This document shows, in pieces, positions 25,994-36,183 of a stretch of DNA of 64,000 nt. Source of the stretch: Pseudobowmanella zhangzhouensis (GTDB taxonomy: Bacteria > Pseudomonadota > Gammaproteobacteria > Enterobacterales > Alteromonadaceae); contig NZ_JBHSYO010000006.1 of assembly GCF_042662685.1 (NCBI RefSeq), positions 1 to 64,000 of the forward strand. Reading direction: 5' to 3'. A program made the position numbers and the translations under genes. The notes beneath the pieces were generated by a model. It did not search any database. It was not told the origin of the DNA and saw only the letters and a list, made by a program, of their open reading frames with translations. Numbering within the stretch: the first letter of the stretch is position 1; the number at the start of each line of letters is the position of its first letter.

Positions 25994-26938
25994 TTAACTG
26001 ACTTGCCTAACCTGTAGCTCTTTCGGTACGGCAAATTCGATATTTTCCTCACGGCCCTGAACTTCGGTAACCATGGTGGCGCCTAGTTCACGTAAACGCG
26101 CAATGACGCCCTGCACCAGGACCTCCGGTGCAGACGCGCCGGCGGTGACGCCCACATTGGTCACGCCATCAAACCAGGCCGATTCGATACAATCGGCATC
26201 ATTAATCAGATGCGCACGGGTGCCCATTTTTTCGGCCAGTTCACGTAAGCGATTGGAATTAGAGCTATTTTGCGCACCAACCACCAAGAGTAAATCAACC
26301 CTGTCTGCCAGTTCCCGCACCGCATCCTGACGGTTCTGCGTGGCATAACAGATATCATCTTTACGCGGCCCTTCAATCGCAGTGAAACGCGCCTGTAGTG
26401 CATCAATCACATCCGCCGTGTCATCTACAGACAAGGTTGTCTGACTACAGAAATACAGCTTTTGCGGATTTTTAACCGTTAAATTTGCTACATCGTCCAC
26501 TGACTCAACCAGATAAATCCCGCCTTGCGGATTACTGTATTGGCCCATGGTGCCTTCTACTTCCGGGTGACCAGCATGGCCGATCAGAATGCACTCCACA
26601 CCTTTTTTGCTGGCGCGGGTCACTTCCATATGCACTTTAGTTACCAGCGGACAGGTGGCATCAAACACTTTCAGGCCGCGTCGCTCTGCTTCCTGTCTGA
26701 CCGCCTGTGATACGCCGTGGGCAGAGAAAATTACGATATTGTCATCCGGCACTTCATGCAGTTCATCAACAAACACTGCGCCACGGGCACGGAGCCCTTC
26801 AACCACGAATTTGTTGTGTACCACTTCATGGCGCACATAAATGGGTGGATTAAACATTTCCAGCGCCCGCTCGACGATGGTGATCGCTCGGTCAACACCG
26901 GCACAAAATCCACGGGGGTTGGCTAAATGAATCTGCAT
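25994..26938 (-). CDS. ispH: 4-hydroxy-3-methylbut-2-enyl diphosphate reductase
   Basis: Last step of the MEP pathway: HMBPP to IPP and DMAPP. 314 residues (E. coli 316). The three iron-sulfur cluster cysteines are at positions 12, 96 and 197, exactly as in E. coli. Starts one base after the fkpB stop, as the last gene of ileS-lspA-fkpB-ispH. Two further MEP genes, ispD and ispF, lie in the same window. Confidence 0.98.
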   Translation of the reverse strand: MQIHLANPRGFCAGVDRAITIVERALEMFNPPIYVRHEVVHNKFVVEGLRARGAVFVDELHEVPDDNIVIFSAHGVSQAVRQEAERRGLKVFDATCPLVTKVHMEVTRASKKGVECILIGHAGHPEVEGTMGQYSNPQGGIYLVESVDDVANLTVKNPQKLYFCSQTTLSVDDTADVIDALQARFTAIEGPRKDDICYATQNRQDAVRELADRVDLLLVVGAQNSSNSNRLRELAEKMGTRAHLINDADCIESAWFDGVTNVGVTAGASAPEVLVQGVIARLRELGATMVTEVQGREENIEFAVPKELQVRQVS

Positions 26939-26939
26939 A

Positions 26940-27377
26940 TCAGGCCACCTCTAAAATTTCGACCGCAAAGATAACGGTTTGCCCGGCTAACGGGTGATTG
27001 AAATCCACCGTGACAGAATGCCCGGTCACATCGCGGATAATACCCGGAATTTCAGCGCCATCCGGTTGGGTAAAGGCGATAATCATGCCGACTTCGGCCG
27101 GTGCATCCCCGCCAAAACGGCTGCGATCCATATGATGAATATTGTCTGGATTCGGTTGACCAAACGCCTGCTCCGGCGTCAGGGTAAATTCCTTTTTATC
27201 ACCTTGTTTGAGGCCCAATAGACAGCGTTCAAAGCCCTCAGTCAGGTTACCGTCACCCATGGTTAACTTGGCTGGCTTGTTATGGACGCGGGTACTGTCG
27301 GCCGCGGAGCCGTCGGTGAGTTTTAAATCAAAATGCAGCACAACCTGGCTGCCAGGACCGATAACGATATCAGCCAT
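26940..27377 (-). CDS. fkpB: FKBP-type peptidyl-prolyl isomerase, SlpA/FkpB type
   Basis: 145 residues of the SlyD/SlpA group. FKBP core at both ends (VLHFDLKLTDGS near the N-terminus; VTVDFNHPLAGQTVIFAVEI at the end) with the insert-in-flap domain between about 70 and 120. No His-rich metal tail, which points to SlpA/FkpB rather than SlyD. Overlaps lspA by 8 bases and directly precedes ispH. Confidence 0.93.
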   Translation of the reverse strand: MADIVIGPGSQVVLHFDLKLTDGSAADSTRVHNKPAKLTMGDGNLTEGFERCLLGLKQGDKKEFTLTPEQAFGQPNPDNIHHMDRSRFGGDAPAEVGMIIAFTQPDGAEIPGIIRDVTGHSVTVDFNHPLAGQTVIFAVEILEVA

Positions 27378-27870
27378 GTGTTACCTCTTGTGGTTTAGTG
27401 CGAAACGCATCAAAAATCAGCAACGCACCGCCGATACAGATGGCGGAGTCTGCGATATTAAAGGTCGGGTAATACCAATCCTGATAAAACACCTGAATCA
27501 TATCCACCACGTAGCCATACATCAGGCGGTCGTACAGGTTGCCCAGCGCCCCACCGATAACTAATGCATATGCGGCGGGTAATAAGCGCTCAGACGCAGG
27601 TGATTTACGCATCCATACCAGTAATAGCGCGCTGATGGCCACTGCGATAATCACAAAAAACCAACGCTGCCAGCCTTCGGCATCATGCAAAAAACTGAAC
27701 GCCGCGCCGTAATTGTGGGCGTGATACAAATTGAAAAACGGCAGTACTGAAATCGTTTCGTACAACGCCATATTGTCCAGCACCCACAGCTTACTGGCCT
27801 GATCGACAATCACTACGATCAGGCTCAGCCATAGCCAGCGCAAGCCCGAATCTTTCAGGGCACTAAGCAT
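27370..27870 (-). CDS. lspA: Lipoprotein signal peptidase (signal peptidase II)
   Basis: Inner-membrane aspartyl protease that removes lipoprotein signal peptides; BamD, NlpD and the two lipoprotein adaptors in this window would be clients. 166 residues from the ATG at 27870 (E. coli 164), four hydrophobic segments. The catalytic Asp lie in GNLYDRL and FNIADSAI. The frame is open seven codons further upstream (27891), but the chosen ATG overlaps the ileS stop (8 bases) and gives the usual length. Confidence 0.96.
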   Translation of the reverse strand: MLSALKDSGLRWLWLSLIVVIVDQASKLWVLDNMALYETISVLPFFNLYHAHNYGAAFSFLHDAEGWQRWFFVIIAVAISALLLVWMRKSPASERLLPAAYALVIGGALGNLYDRLMYGYVVDMIQVFYQDWYYPTFNIADSAICIGGALLIFDAFRTKPQEVTHG

Positions 27871-30691
27871 AGTGACGCACTTCCCCATCACCGTCGACGT
27901 TGTCTACGCAACGTAAACACAATTCTGGATGCGCGGTGTCAGCACCCACATCTTCGCGGTGATGCCAGCAACGTACACACTTTTCCCCTGCTGATTTAGC
28001 AATGCTAATCCACAGGCCGTCAACTTCAGTAGAACGGGCGTCTGCCGGACGCTCACTGGCCGCAGCCACCGAGGCTTTAGAGGTAATCAGCACGAAACGT
28101 AATTCATCCTGTAATTTGTTCAGTGCTTGCATCAGTTCCGTGCCTGCATACAAGGTCACTTCAGCCTGCAGTGAGCCACCAATCAGGTTGTCACGGCGAG
28201 CAGCTTCCAGTGCCGCGTTCACTTCGTCTTTGACGGTCAGAATCTCCGCCCAGAAGCTATCGCCTAATTCATCGGTGATATTGAGATTGTTCAAGCCATC
28301 ATACCAAGTTTCCGTGAACACAAACTCACTGCGCTCACCCGGCAGCGCCTGCCACACTTCCTGAGCGGTAAAGCTCATAATCGGTGCCATCCAGCGCACC
28401 AGCCCTTCGGCAATATGATACAGCGCGGTTTGACAGCTACGACGGGCATGGCTGTCCGCCTTGGCGGTGTACTGGCGATCTTTGATGATATCCAGATAGA
28501 AACTACCCAGTTCTACCGAACAGAACTGCATCAATTTCTGGCAGATTTGCAGGAAATCGTAATTCTCATAATCGCGCAGAATATCCTGTTGCAAACTGGC
28601 CGCACGGGCGACAACCCAACGATCCAGCGCGACCATGTCATCCAGCGCTACTGCATCAGAGGCCGGATTAAAGCCATTTAGGTTCGCCAGCAGGAAACGA
28701 GCGGTATTGCGAATACGACGATAGGCGTCGGCCGCACGCTTGAGAATTTCGTCAGATACCGTCATCTCGCCACGATAATCAGTCGAGGCAACCCACAAAC
28801 GCAGAATATCCGCGCCCAGTTTATTTACCACGTCCTGCGGCGACACCACGTTGCCCAATGACTTAGACATTTTCTTGCCGTGCGCATCCACGGTAAAACC
28901 ATGGGTCAGTACTTGCTTGTAAGGTGCATGACCGTGCATGGCAACCGAGGTCATCAATGAGGACATAAACCAGCCGCGGTGTTGGTCTGAGCCTTCCAGA
29001 TACAAATCAGCTGCAGCAGGAATATCATCACGACGATCCACCACAAAATAATGGGTCACGCCTGAGTCAAACCAAACATCCAGCGTATCTGCCACTTTGA
29101 CATATTGCTGCGCATCCGCGCCCAACAAGGCTTCACTATCCAGATCCCACCAGGCCTGAATACCTTTGCTTTCCACCTCATTAGCAACCGATTCCAGCAA
29201 GTTTGCGGTATTCGGATGCAGATCACCGGTGTCTTTGTCGACAAACAGGGCAATCGGTACACCCCAGGTGCGCTGGCGCGAGATACACCAGTCAGGACGG
29301 CCTTCCACCATGGCGGAGATACGGCCTTCACCCCATTCAGGGATCCACTGGGTCTTCTTAATTTCGTTCAATGAATCCTGACGCAAGCCGGCTTTGTCCA
29401 TGCTGACAAACCATTGTGGCGTAGCACGGAAAATAATCGGCGTTTTGTGGCGCCAGCAGTGCGGATAACTGTGCTCAAATGCGTGGTGATGCATCAATGC
29501 ACCTTTTTCTGCCAGCAGTTCGACGATAGGAGTATTGGCTTTGAATACATGCTGACCGGCAAAAAATGGCGTGTCTTCCAGATAAACACCATTGGCGCCA
29601 ACCGGGTTTGCCACTTCCAGATTGTAATTGCGGCCCACATTGAAGTCGTCCACACCATGGCCTGGGGCAGTATGCACGGCACCGGTACCTGAGTCAGTGG
29701 TGACGTGCTCGCCCAGGATCATCGGCACGACGAAGTCCAGAAACGGGTGACGCATCTGCACATTTTCCAGCTTGCCACCTTTGGCAAAGCCCAGTGCGTG
29801 ATAATGCTCTACCCCAAAGCGATCCATACAATCTTTGACCAGATCACTGGCGATGATCAAACGCTGCTTAACGCCGTCTTTTTCTACCTGCACCAGGGTG
29901 TAATCCACCGCAGGATGCAAACAGATTGCGCGGTTCGCTGGCAACGTCCACGGCGTGGTAGTCCAGATCACCGCTCGCACCGTACCCTCACCGGCATGGC
30001 CTTGTGGATGGTCAAATAACGCCGCCACCGCATCGCTGTCTACTGCGTCAAACGCCACATCGATGGCCGGCGAATGCTTGTCTTTATACTCTACTTCCGC
30101 TTCCGCTAGCGCAGAGCCGCAATCAGTACACCAGTGCACGGGCTTAAAGCCTTTTTGCAGGTGACCATTTTCAATAATCTTGCCGAGCACACGGATGATG
30201 TCCGCCTCAGAGCGAAAATCCATGGTTTTATACGGGTTGTCCCATTCACCCAACACGCCTAAGCGCACGAAGTCCGCTTTCTGGCCAGCGATTTGCGTTT
30301 CTGCGTAATCACGGCAATGTTGACGGAATTCGGCCGCTGAGACTTTCTTGCCTGGTTTGCCGACTTTCTTTTCAACCATCAACTCGATAGGCAGGCCGTG
30401 ACAATCCCAACCGGGCACATAGGGTGCATCGAAATCGGACAGGGTCTTGGACTTAACAATAATGTCTTTAAGGATTTTATTAACCGCATGGCCAATGTGA
30501 ATGTTGCCGTTGGCATACGGAGGGCCGTCATGCAGCACAAAAGGCTTTTTACCTTTTTTGGCATCACGGATTTTGTAATAGAGCTTCTTGTCGCTCCATT
30601 CGCTGAGCATTTGTGGCTCGCGCTGGGCGAGGTTACCGCGCATGGGAAACTCAGTTTCCGGCAAATTCAGGGTAGGTTTGTAATCGCTCAT
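27863..30691 (-). CDS. ileS: Isoleucyl-tRNA synthetase
   Basis: Class I aminoacyl-tRNA synthetase of 942 residues (E. coli 938). HIGH motif at 65-68 (GNIHIGH), KMSKS near residue 605 (KKMSKSLGN), the editing domain between, and a C-terminal zinc finger with CVRCWHH and CLRC. AAGGA precedes the ATG. Part of ribF-ileS-lspA-fkpB-ispH, conserved in E. coli and Pseudomonas. Confidence 0.99.
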   Translation of the reverse strand: MSDYKPTLNLPETEFPMRGNLAQREPQMLSEWSDKKLYYKIRDAKKGKKPFVLHDGPPYANGNIHIGHAVNKILKDIIVKSKTLSDFDAPYVPGWDCHGLPIELMVEKKVGKPGKKVSAAEFRQHCRDYAETQIAGQKADFVRLGVLGEWDNPYKTMDFRSEADIIRVLGKIIENGHLQKGFKPVHWCTDCGSALAEAEVEYKDKHSPAIDVAFDAVDSDAVAALFDHPQGHAGEGTVRAVIWTTTPWTLPANRAICLHPAVDYTLVQVEKDGVKQRLIIASDLVKDCMDRFGVEHYHALGFAKGGKLENVQMRHPFLDFVVPMILGEHVTTDSGTGAVHTAPGHGVDDFNVGRNYNLEVANPVGANGVYLEDTPFFAGQHVFKANTPIVELLAEKGALMHHHAFEHSYPHCWRHKTPIIFRATPQWFVSMDKAGLRQDSLNEIKKTQWIPEWGEGRISAMVEGRPDWCISRQRTWGVPIALFVDKDTGDLHPNTANLLESVANEVESKGIQAWWDLDSEALLGADAQQYVKVADTLDVWFDSGVTHYFVVDRRDDIPAAADLYLEGSDQHRGWFMSSLMTSVAMHGHAPYKQVLTHGFTVDAHGKKMSKSLGNVVSPQDVVNKLGADILRLWVASTDYRGEMTVSDEILKRAADAYRRIRNTARFLLANLNGFNPASDAVALDDMVALDRWVVARAASLQQDILRDYENYDFLQICQKLMQFCSVELGSFYLDIIKDRQYTAKADSHARRSCQTALYHIAEGLVRWMAPIMSFTAQEVWQALPGERSEFVFTETWYDGLNNLNITDELGDSFWAEILTVKDEVNAALEAARRDNLIGGSLQAEVTLYAGTELMQALNKLQDELRFVLITSKASVAAASERPADARSTEVDGLWISIAKSAGEKCVRCWHHREDVGADTAHPELCLRCVDNVDGDGEVRHYA

Positions 30692-30766
30692 GAATCCTTA
30701 AATCCAGTCTTGTATGTACGCTTAAATACTAATCGCCAGATAGTATCATTTTCTGGCAAATGAAAC

Positions 30767-31693
30767 TTAGTTGTGCCGATAAAAATCCCGTGCCTGCTGC
30801 ACATCAATTTCTATTTGCTTTTTGAGGTGTTCAAACGAGTCAAATTTAAGCTCGTCACGTAACTTTTTGCCCAGCACCACCTCAATTTGCTGGCCATATA
30901 AATGTTGGTCGAAATCAAAAATATGCACTTCCAGCAGTGGTTTTACGCCATCTACTGTGGGGCGCGTACCAATGTTCGCCACCCCGAAAAACTGGCCAAA
31001 GGCACTGTTAACGGTAACCGCGAATACGCCGCTGACCGGCGAAACACAACGTTTCAATAAAACGTTGGCGGTAGGAAAGCCAATGGTGCGGCCTTTTTTC
31101 TGTCCGTGCACGACTTTACCGGCAATGCTATAGGGGCGACCCAGCATCATTTGTGCACTGGCCAGATCTCCCTGTTTGAGCGCGTCGCGCACCGCGGAAG
31201 AACTGATACGACAGTCCTCTAGACGGAAACTCTGGGTACTGACCACCTCAAAGCCATATTGTTTGCCGGCGGCGAGCAACATAGCAAAATCGCCCTGTCG
31301 GCCCTGACCAAAACGAAAATCGTCACCGACCACCAAAAACTTCACGCCGAGTCGCTCCACCAGCAACTCGCGGATAAACGCCTCTGCTGGCCAACTGGCG
31401 AAATGCTGATCAAAGCGCATACACAGCAGGCGGTCGATTCCGATACGGCGCAGTTCATTGTATTTGTCACGCAGGCGGGACAGACGTGCAGGTGCACGCT
31501 GGGGTGCAAAAAACTCTTCTGGCTGAGGTTCAAAAACCATCACTGTGGCGGGCAACTGACGTGCTTCCGCTTCTTGGCAAACATTCGCCAATACGGCCTG
31601 ATGCCCTAAATGCACACCATCAAATTTCCCGATGGTAAGCACACAGCCATGATGTTTACTGCGCAGGTTGTGCAGACCGCGAACCAGCTCCAC
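30767..31693 (-). CDS. ribF: Bifunctional riboflavin kinase / FAD synthetase
   Basis: Makes FMN and FAD from riboflavin. 308 residues from the GTG at 31693, which aligns with the E. coli start (313 residues) and has GGGGA upstream. The frame is open 22 codons further, but that extension runs into the murJ terminator hairpin. N-terminal nucleotidyltransferase motif GKFDGVHLGHQ, then the kinase domain with GRPYSIAGKVVHGQKKGRTIGFPTAN. Confidence 0.96.
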   Translation of the reverse strand: MELVRGLHNLRSKHHGCVLTIGKFDGVHLGHQAVLANVCQEAEARQLPATVMVFEPQPEEFFAPQRAPARLSRLRDKYNELRRIGIDRLLCMRFDQHFASWPAEAFIRELLVERLGVKFLVVGDDFRFGQGRQGDFAMLLAAGKQYGFEVVSTQSFRLEDCRISSSAVRDALKQGDLASAQMMLGRPYSIAGKVVHGQKKGRTIGFPTANVLLKRCVSPVSGVFAVTVNSAFGQFFGVANIGTRPTVDGVKPLLEVHIFDFDQHLYGQQIEVVLGKKLRDELKFDSFEHLKKQIEIDVQQARDFYRHN

Positions 31694-31746
31694 GAATTCC
31701 CCAATTTTGCCGACGTAAAGCGAGGGATTATAACCGACTAAAGGTG

Positions 31747-31784
31747 TAAAAAAAGGCACATTGGCGGCAAATTGTCCGCCAATG
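31747..31784 (-). terminator. Terminator between murJ and ribF
   Basis: On the minus strand CATTGGCGG pairs with CCGCCAATG (9 bp, 8-base loop), followed by TGCC and seven T. It starts six bases after the murJ stop, so ribF needs its own promoter in the short stretch before 31693. Confidence 0.88.
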
Positions 31785-31789
31785 CTGAA

Positions 31790-33355
31790 TTATTGGCTAT
31801 TTCGCTGCATCAGGGTGCTGACTCGCCCACCCGCCAACAGCCACATCAACCCGAAGGTCACTGCACCACACACGATCAGTGCGACCAGTTGCATGATCCG
31901 CTCTGGTTCATTGCTCACACCCAGTACCGGCAACCAGCGCATCAACAATAACAGCACTGCCACCATCACCACACTGGCAATCATCACCTGCAGTATAAAC
32001 ACCAGCGTCTTGCGACTTATTCGGTAGACGCCCAGACGATGCAACTCGCGGTACAACAAGCCCGCATTTAACAGCGCTGAAGCGGCTGTGGCCATAGCCA
32101 GCCCCACGTAGCCATAGGGGATGGCAAAAATCACGTTAAACAGCATATTGGCCAGCATCGCTGTGATACCAAAACGTACCGGGGTTTTGGTGTCCTGGCG
32201 GGCAAAAAAGCCATTGGCCAGCACTTTAATCAACATAAAGAACAGCAATCCACTGGCGTAAGCCATCAAACTCATGGCGGCCATCTGGGTATCATTGGCA
32301 CTGAACTCGGCGCGCTCAAACAGCACCGTCAGCATCGGCGCCGCCAACACAATTAACGCGGCTGCGGCGGGAATGCCAAGCAGGCAGACCATACGCACGC
32401 CCCAGTCCATGTTGGCCGAAAATTGCGTGTTATCGGTGGCCACATGATTGCGTGACAAAGTAGGTAAAATCACCGTGGCGATGGCGATACCAAACAACCC
32501 CAGCGGGAATTCCAGTAAACGATCGCTGTAATACAACCAACTGATGGCGCCATCCTGTAAAAAACTGGCAATAAAGGTATCAAACAGCAGATTAATTTGA
32601 CTGACCGATACGCCAAATAACGCCGGAATCATCAGGCGGCGTACTTTGGTCACCTTTGGATCAGACCAGCCCCATTGTGGGCGCACCAATACCCCGGCAT
32701 TGACCAGATAAGGGATCTGAAACACCAGTTGAATAATCCCACCGGCAAAGACGCCCCACGCCAGCCCAACGGCAGGCGTATCCATATAAGGGGCGCGATA
32801 AAGGGCCGCGACGATAATCGCCACATTCAGTAAAACCGGCGTAAATGCTGCGACGGCGAACCGATTAAGCGTGTTCAACACCGCGCCAGACAGTGCAGTG
32901 AGGGTGATAAAAAACAGATATGGAAAGGTGATTTTCAGCATCAGTGCCGAAAGCAGATACTTCTCGCCATCCGGATTACCGTCCAGATAATCCACAAACC
33001 AACCCGTACCAAACAACATAGCCAGAATCGGCGAGCCAATCACGCCCAGTACCGTTACCGCCAGTACCAGCGTGCCTAACGTGCCGGACACCCGCGCCAG
33101 AAACAGGCGTAACGCGGCTTTGTCTCCGCCGTGTTCTACTTCGGTCAGAACCGGGATAAACGCCTGGGCAAACGCCCCTTCTGCAAACAGACGGCGCAAA
33201 AAGTTAGGAATTTTATTGGCAAAAAAGAACACATCGGCCATGCCACCGGCACCGAGCAATCCGGCCACCACCACATCGCGCACCAGTCCCAACACGCGAC
33301 TAATCAGCGTCATTACGCTGACAATAATCCCGGACTTTAACAACCTACCTGACAC
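31790..33355 (-). CDS. murJ: Lipid II flippase MurJ
   Basis: Flips undecaprenyl-linked peptidoglycan precursor across the inner membrane. 521 residues with about 14 hydrophobic segments and the MviN/MurJ N-terminus (SGIIVSVMTLISRVLGLVRD). GTG start with AAGGA upstream. Directly upstream of ribF as in Pseudomonas, but separated from it by an intrinsic terminator. No rpsT gene is seen on the other side, where Pseudomonas has it. Confidence 0.97.
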   Translation of the reverse strand: MSGRLLKSGIIVSVMTLISRVLGLVRDVVVAGLLGAGGMADVFFFANKIPNFLRRLFAEGAFAQAFIPVLTEVEHGGDKAALRLFLARVSGTLGTLVLAVTVLGVIGSPILAMLFGTGWFVDYLDGNPDGEKYLLSALMLKITFPYLFFITLTALSGAVLNTLNRFAVAAFTPVLLNVAIIVAALYRAPYMDTPAVGLAWGVFAGGIIQLVFQIPYLVNAGVLVRPQWGWSDPKVTKVRRLMIPALFGVSVSQINLLFDTFIASFLQDGAISWLYYSDRLLEFPLGLFGIAIATVILPTLSRNHVATDNTQFSANMDWGVRMVCLLGIPAAAALIVLAAPMLTVLFERAEFSANDTQMAAMSLMAYASGLLFFMLIKVLANGFFARQDTKTPVRFGITAMLANMLFNVIFAIPYGYVGLAMATAASALLNAGLLYRELHRLGVYRISRKTLVFILQVMIASVVMVAVLLLLMRWLPVLGVSNEPERIMQLVALIVCGAVTFGLMWLLAGGRVSTLMQRNSQ

Positions 33356-33403
33356 AGCTTTTTCCTTGTAATTTGCGCTGCCATTATGCGTGACACAGAT
33401 GGC

Positions 33404-35233
33404 CTATTCCAGTCCCAGAAATCCACCGGTCTGATGGGCCCACAACTTGGCATAAATCCCCCCCTGGGCAAGCAATTCCTGATGCGACCCTTGCTCGACA
33501 ATGCGTCCTTCGTCCAATACCAGCAATCGATCCATCGCGGCAATGGTTGACAGACGGTGGGCAATCGCCAACACCGTTTTGTTTTGCATGACCTGATTTA
33601 AACAGTCCTGAATCGCCACTTCTACCTCAGAGTCCAGTGCCGAGGTGGCTTCATCCAGAATAAGAATCGGTGCATCCTTGAGCATCACCCGGGCAATAGC
33701 AATGCGCTGACGCTGACCACCGGAAAGCTTCACGCCGCGCTCCCCTACATGCGCTTCCAGCCCCGTACGCCCATGGCTGTCGGATAATTGCTGAATGAAC
33801 TGGTAGGCTTCGGCCTGACGCGCGGCCTTATCCACGTCCTCATCGCTGGCGTCCAGTCGCCCATACAGAATATTGTCGCGCACCGAGCGGTGCAGTAACG
33901 ATGTATCCTGAGTAACCATGCTGATGTGTTCGCGCAAGGACTCCTGCTGAACATTACGAATATCCTGGCCATCGATTTCGATACTGCCGCCCTGCACATC
34001 AAAAAAGCGCAACAGCAGATTCACCAGGGTAGATTTACCCGCGCCGGAACGCCCTACCAGACCGACTTTTTCACCTGGCTTGATATGAATATCCAACGCA
34101 TCAAACACCCGGTTACGCTCATCGTAATTAAACTGAATCTGGTTAAAGCGGATTTCACCCTGGCGGATTGCCAATGGTTTAGCATCTGGCGCATCTTTTA
34201 CCGCGACCGGTAAGGCCAGCGTGTTCATACCGTCCTGCACTGTACCAATGTTCTCAAACAGGCCCGACACCTCCCACATGATCCACTGACTCATGCCATT
34301 GAGGCGCAGGGTTAAACTTACCGCCACGGCAATATCACCGGCACTGGCTTGCCCCTGTAACCATAAATAAATGGCCAGCGCCGAGGTTGAAAATATCAGC
34401 AACGCATTGCTGCCCCACACCAGAATGTTCAGCACTGTCACCAGCCGCATCTGCGGATAGACCGTGCCGAGAAAACGCTGCATGGAATTGAGCGCGTAAT
34501 CTGATTCGCGGCTGCTGTGGGCAAATAATTTTACTGTGGTGATATTGGTATAACTGTCGACGATCCGACCCGTCATCTCTGAGCGGGCATCAGCCTGGCG
34601 CTCTGACACGCTTTTCAGGCGCGGCAACATAATGCGCAGAATCGTCACATAGAGCGCCAGCCAAATCAGCAGCGGAATCCCCAAAACCCAATCAATACTG
34701 AAAATCAGGGCCACGATGGAGAAAAAATACACCCCCACGTAGACCATCAAATCCAGCACTTTGCGCACGGTTTCACGCACCGCCAGCGCGGTCTGCATCA
34801 CTTTGGTCGCTACCCGTCCGGCAAATTCATTCTGGAAAAAGCCCACGCTTTGCCCCAACAGATAGCGGTGGGCCTGCCAGCGAATACGCATAGGGTAATT
34901 ACCCAGAATGGTCTGGTGATTGAGCAGTGAATGTATCAATACTGCCAGCGGCAGAAATACCAGTACCACCGCGCCCATCCACATCAGATTGCGCTGTTCT
35001 TGCGCCAGAAAGGTGGCCGGATCACGGCTGGCAAACCAGTCCACCAATTGCCCCATATAGGCGAACAAACTCACCTCCAGCAGGGCAATCAGTGCGGCAA
35101 ATACCGACAATAAAATCAACGCGCGCTTCATACCAGCGGAATAATGCCAGCAGAATTTCAACAAGCTTTTCGGGGGTTGCTCCGGCGCGCTGGTCGGAAA
35201 AGGCTCGACCAGTTTTTCAAAAAATCCAAACAT
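33404..35233 (-). CDS. ABC exporter, fused permease and ATPase (ABCB/MsbA type)
   Basis: 609 residues. About six transmembrane helices in the first 320 residues, then an ATPase domain with Walker A GRSGAGKST, signature LSGGQRQR, Walker B ILILDEATSALD and the His switch IAHRLST. A half-transporter that would act as a dimer in the inner membrane. Substrate unknown; it is not clearly MsbA, whose gene normally sits with lpxK. Nine bases upstream lies mscS-like gene stop, so the two probably form an operon. Confidence 0.92.
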   Translation of the reverse strand: MFGFFEKLVEPFPTSAPEQPPKSLLKFCWHYSAGMKRALILLSVFAALIALLEVSLFAYMGQLVDWFASRDPATFLAQEQRNLMWMGAVVLVFLPLAVLIHSLLNHQTILGNYPMRIRWQAHRYLLGQSVGFFQNEFAGRVATKVMQTALAVRETVRKVLDLMVYVGVYFFSIVALIFSIDWVLGIPLLIWLALYVTILRIMLPRLKSVSERQADARSEMTGRIVDSYTNITTVKLFAHSSRESDYALNSMQRFLGTVYPQMRLVTVLNILVWGSNALLIFSTSALAIYLWLQGQASAGDIAVAVSLTLRLNGMSQWIMWEVSGLFENIGTVQDGMNTLALPVAVKDAPDAKPLAIRQGEIRFNQIQFNYDERNRVFDALDIHIKPGEKVGLVGRSGAGKSTLVNLLLRFFDVQGGSIEIDGQDIRNVQQESLREHISMVTQDTSLLHRSVRDNILYGRLDASDEDVDKAARQAEAYQFIQQLSDSHGRTGLEAHVGERGVKLSGGQRQRIAIARVMLKDAPILILDEATSALDSEVEVAIQDCLNQVMQNKTVLAIAHRLSTIAAMDRLLVLDEGRIVEQGSHQELLAQGGIYAKLWAHQTGGFLGLE

Positions 35234-35242
35234 GGAAAACTC

Positions 35243-36067
35243 TTATGACTTGGTTTGATTCTCTTGTTGCGATTTGGCCTCAAACCACAACTGCATAAAA
35301 TCCTGCGTAAGCTTCTGCTCGATATCCAGCGCCTGCTCAGTAGGGCAAAAAATAGTGACGGTGGTTACCGTCTGTCCCAGGTAGTTAGTGGTAATCCGCA
35401 CAGTGGGCTGGGTGCCCGGCAACGACACTTCCAGGCGCTTTTCAATCAGGTTGTTATAGCGGCTGGCCACATCACTGAAGTGCTCACAATATTCGTTGGC
35501 CTTATCCAGTAGCGCCTGACGAAAGGCAAACACATCCACGCTGCCATCTCTGACCAAATCAAAATTGTGATTGGCATAACGCTTGAGAAAGTTCAGATTG
35601 CGCACAGGATGCAGCAATAACATATTGTTCGGCACAACCAGAGTGCGGCCGGTGAACTCATAACGGCGGATATCCACTTCCTGTAATATCACTTTGAGCC
35701 AGTCGGTTTCTGTAACCTCACCCACATCCTCGCCAATTTGCACCCAGTCACCTACACGGAAAATACGGTTAGAGCCCAGATAAATAAAGCCAGTAATGCA
35801 CTGAATAAATTCACGGGTGGCCAGCACAATTGCCACCGCAAACGCCGCCAGCGACAGGGCAAAATCCTGCATTTCATGGGCCCACAGGATCATCATTAAA
35901 ATCACTACAGTGAAATTAACGATATTTTTTACCAGATTGACCCGGTGGCGACGATCTTCCTTACTCGACTTATGCCGATGACGAATGAGTTTAATTATGC
36001 CCAGGCGCAACAACATAAACAGCACAATAATGCCCAGTGACAGGATTAACTTGTATTCCAGCAGCAT
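35243..36067 (-). CDS. MscS-family mechanosensitive ion channel
   Basis: 274 residues. Three hydrophobic segments, the third (about 85-115) being the pore helix, followed by the MscS beta domain with FRVGDWVQIGEDVGEVTETDW and the LVVPNN block. A small inner-membrane channel that would release solutes on hypo-osmotic shock. Probably co-transcribed with the ABC exporter. The glucosylglycerate operon in this window suggests an organism that accumulates solutes. Confidence 0.9.
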   Translation of the reverse strand: MLLEYKLILSLGIIVLFMLLRLGIIKLIRHRHKSSKEDRRHRVNLVKNIVNFTVVILMMILWAHEMQDFALSLAAFAVAIVLATREFIQCITGFIYLGSNRIFRVGDWVQIGEDVGEVTETDWLKVILQEVDIRRYEFTGRTLVVPNNMLLLHPVRNLNFLKRYANHNFDLVRDGSVDVFAFRQALLDKANEYCEHFSDVASRYNNLIEKRLEVSLPGTQPTVRITTNYLGQTVTTVTIFCPTEQALDIEQKLTQDFMQLWFEAKSQQENQTKS

Positions 36068-36183
36068 AAGTTGAATGATGGCTCCGTGAGGTAGGCAAAC
36101 TCAGCCACAGTGTAACAAAATTACAGATTTTTCTGCTATCTGATTACGCTGAAACCCCCGCGAATCTGGATGGGAGTCACTGG

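Noticed and set aside
30692..30766. Possible T-box or leader element before ileS
   Set aside because: Only 75 bases between ribF and ileS, no T-box motif, just a weak 6-bp repeat.
31694..31759. 22-codon upstream extension of ribF
   Set aside because: It overlaps the murJ terminator hairpin region, while the GTG at 31693 has a Shine-Dalgarno and matches the family N-terminus.
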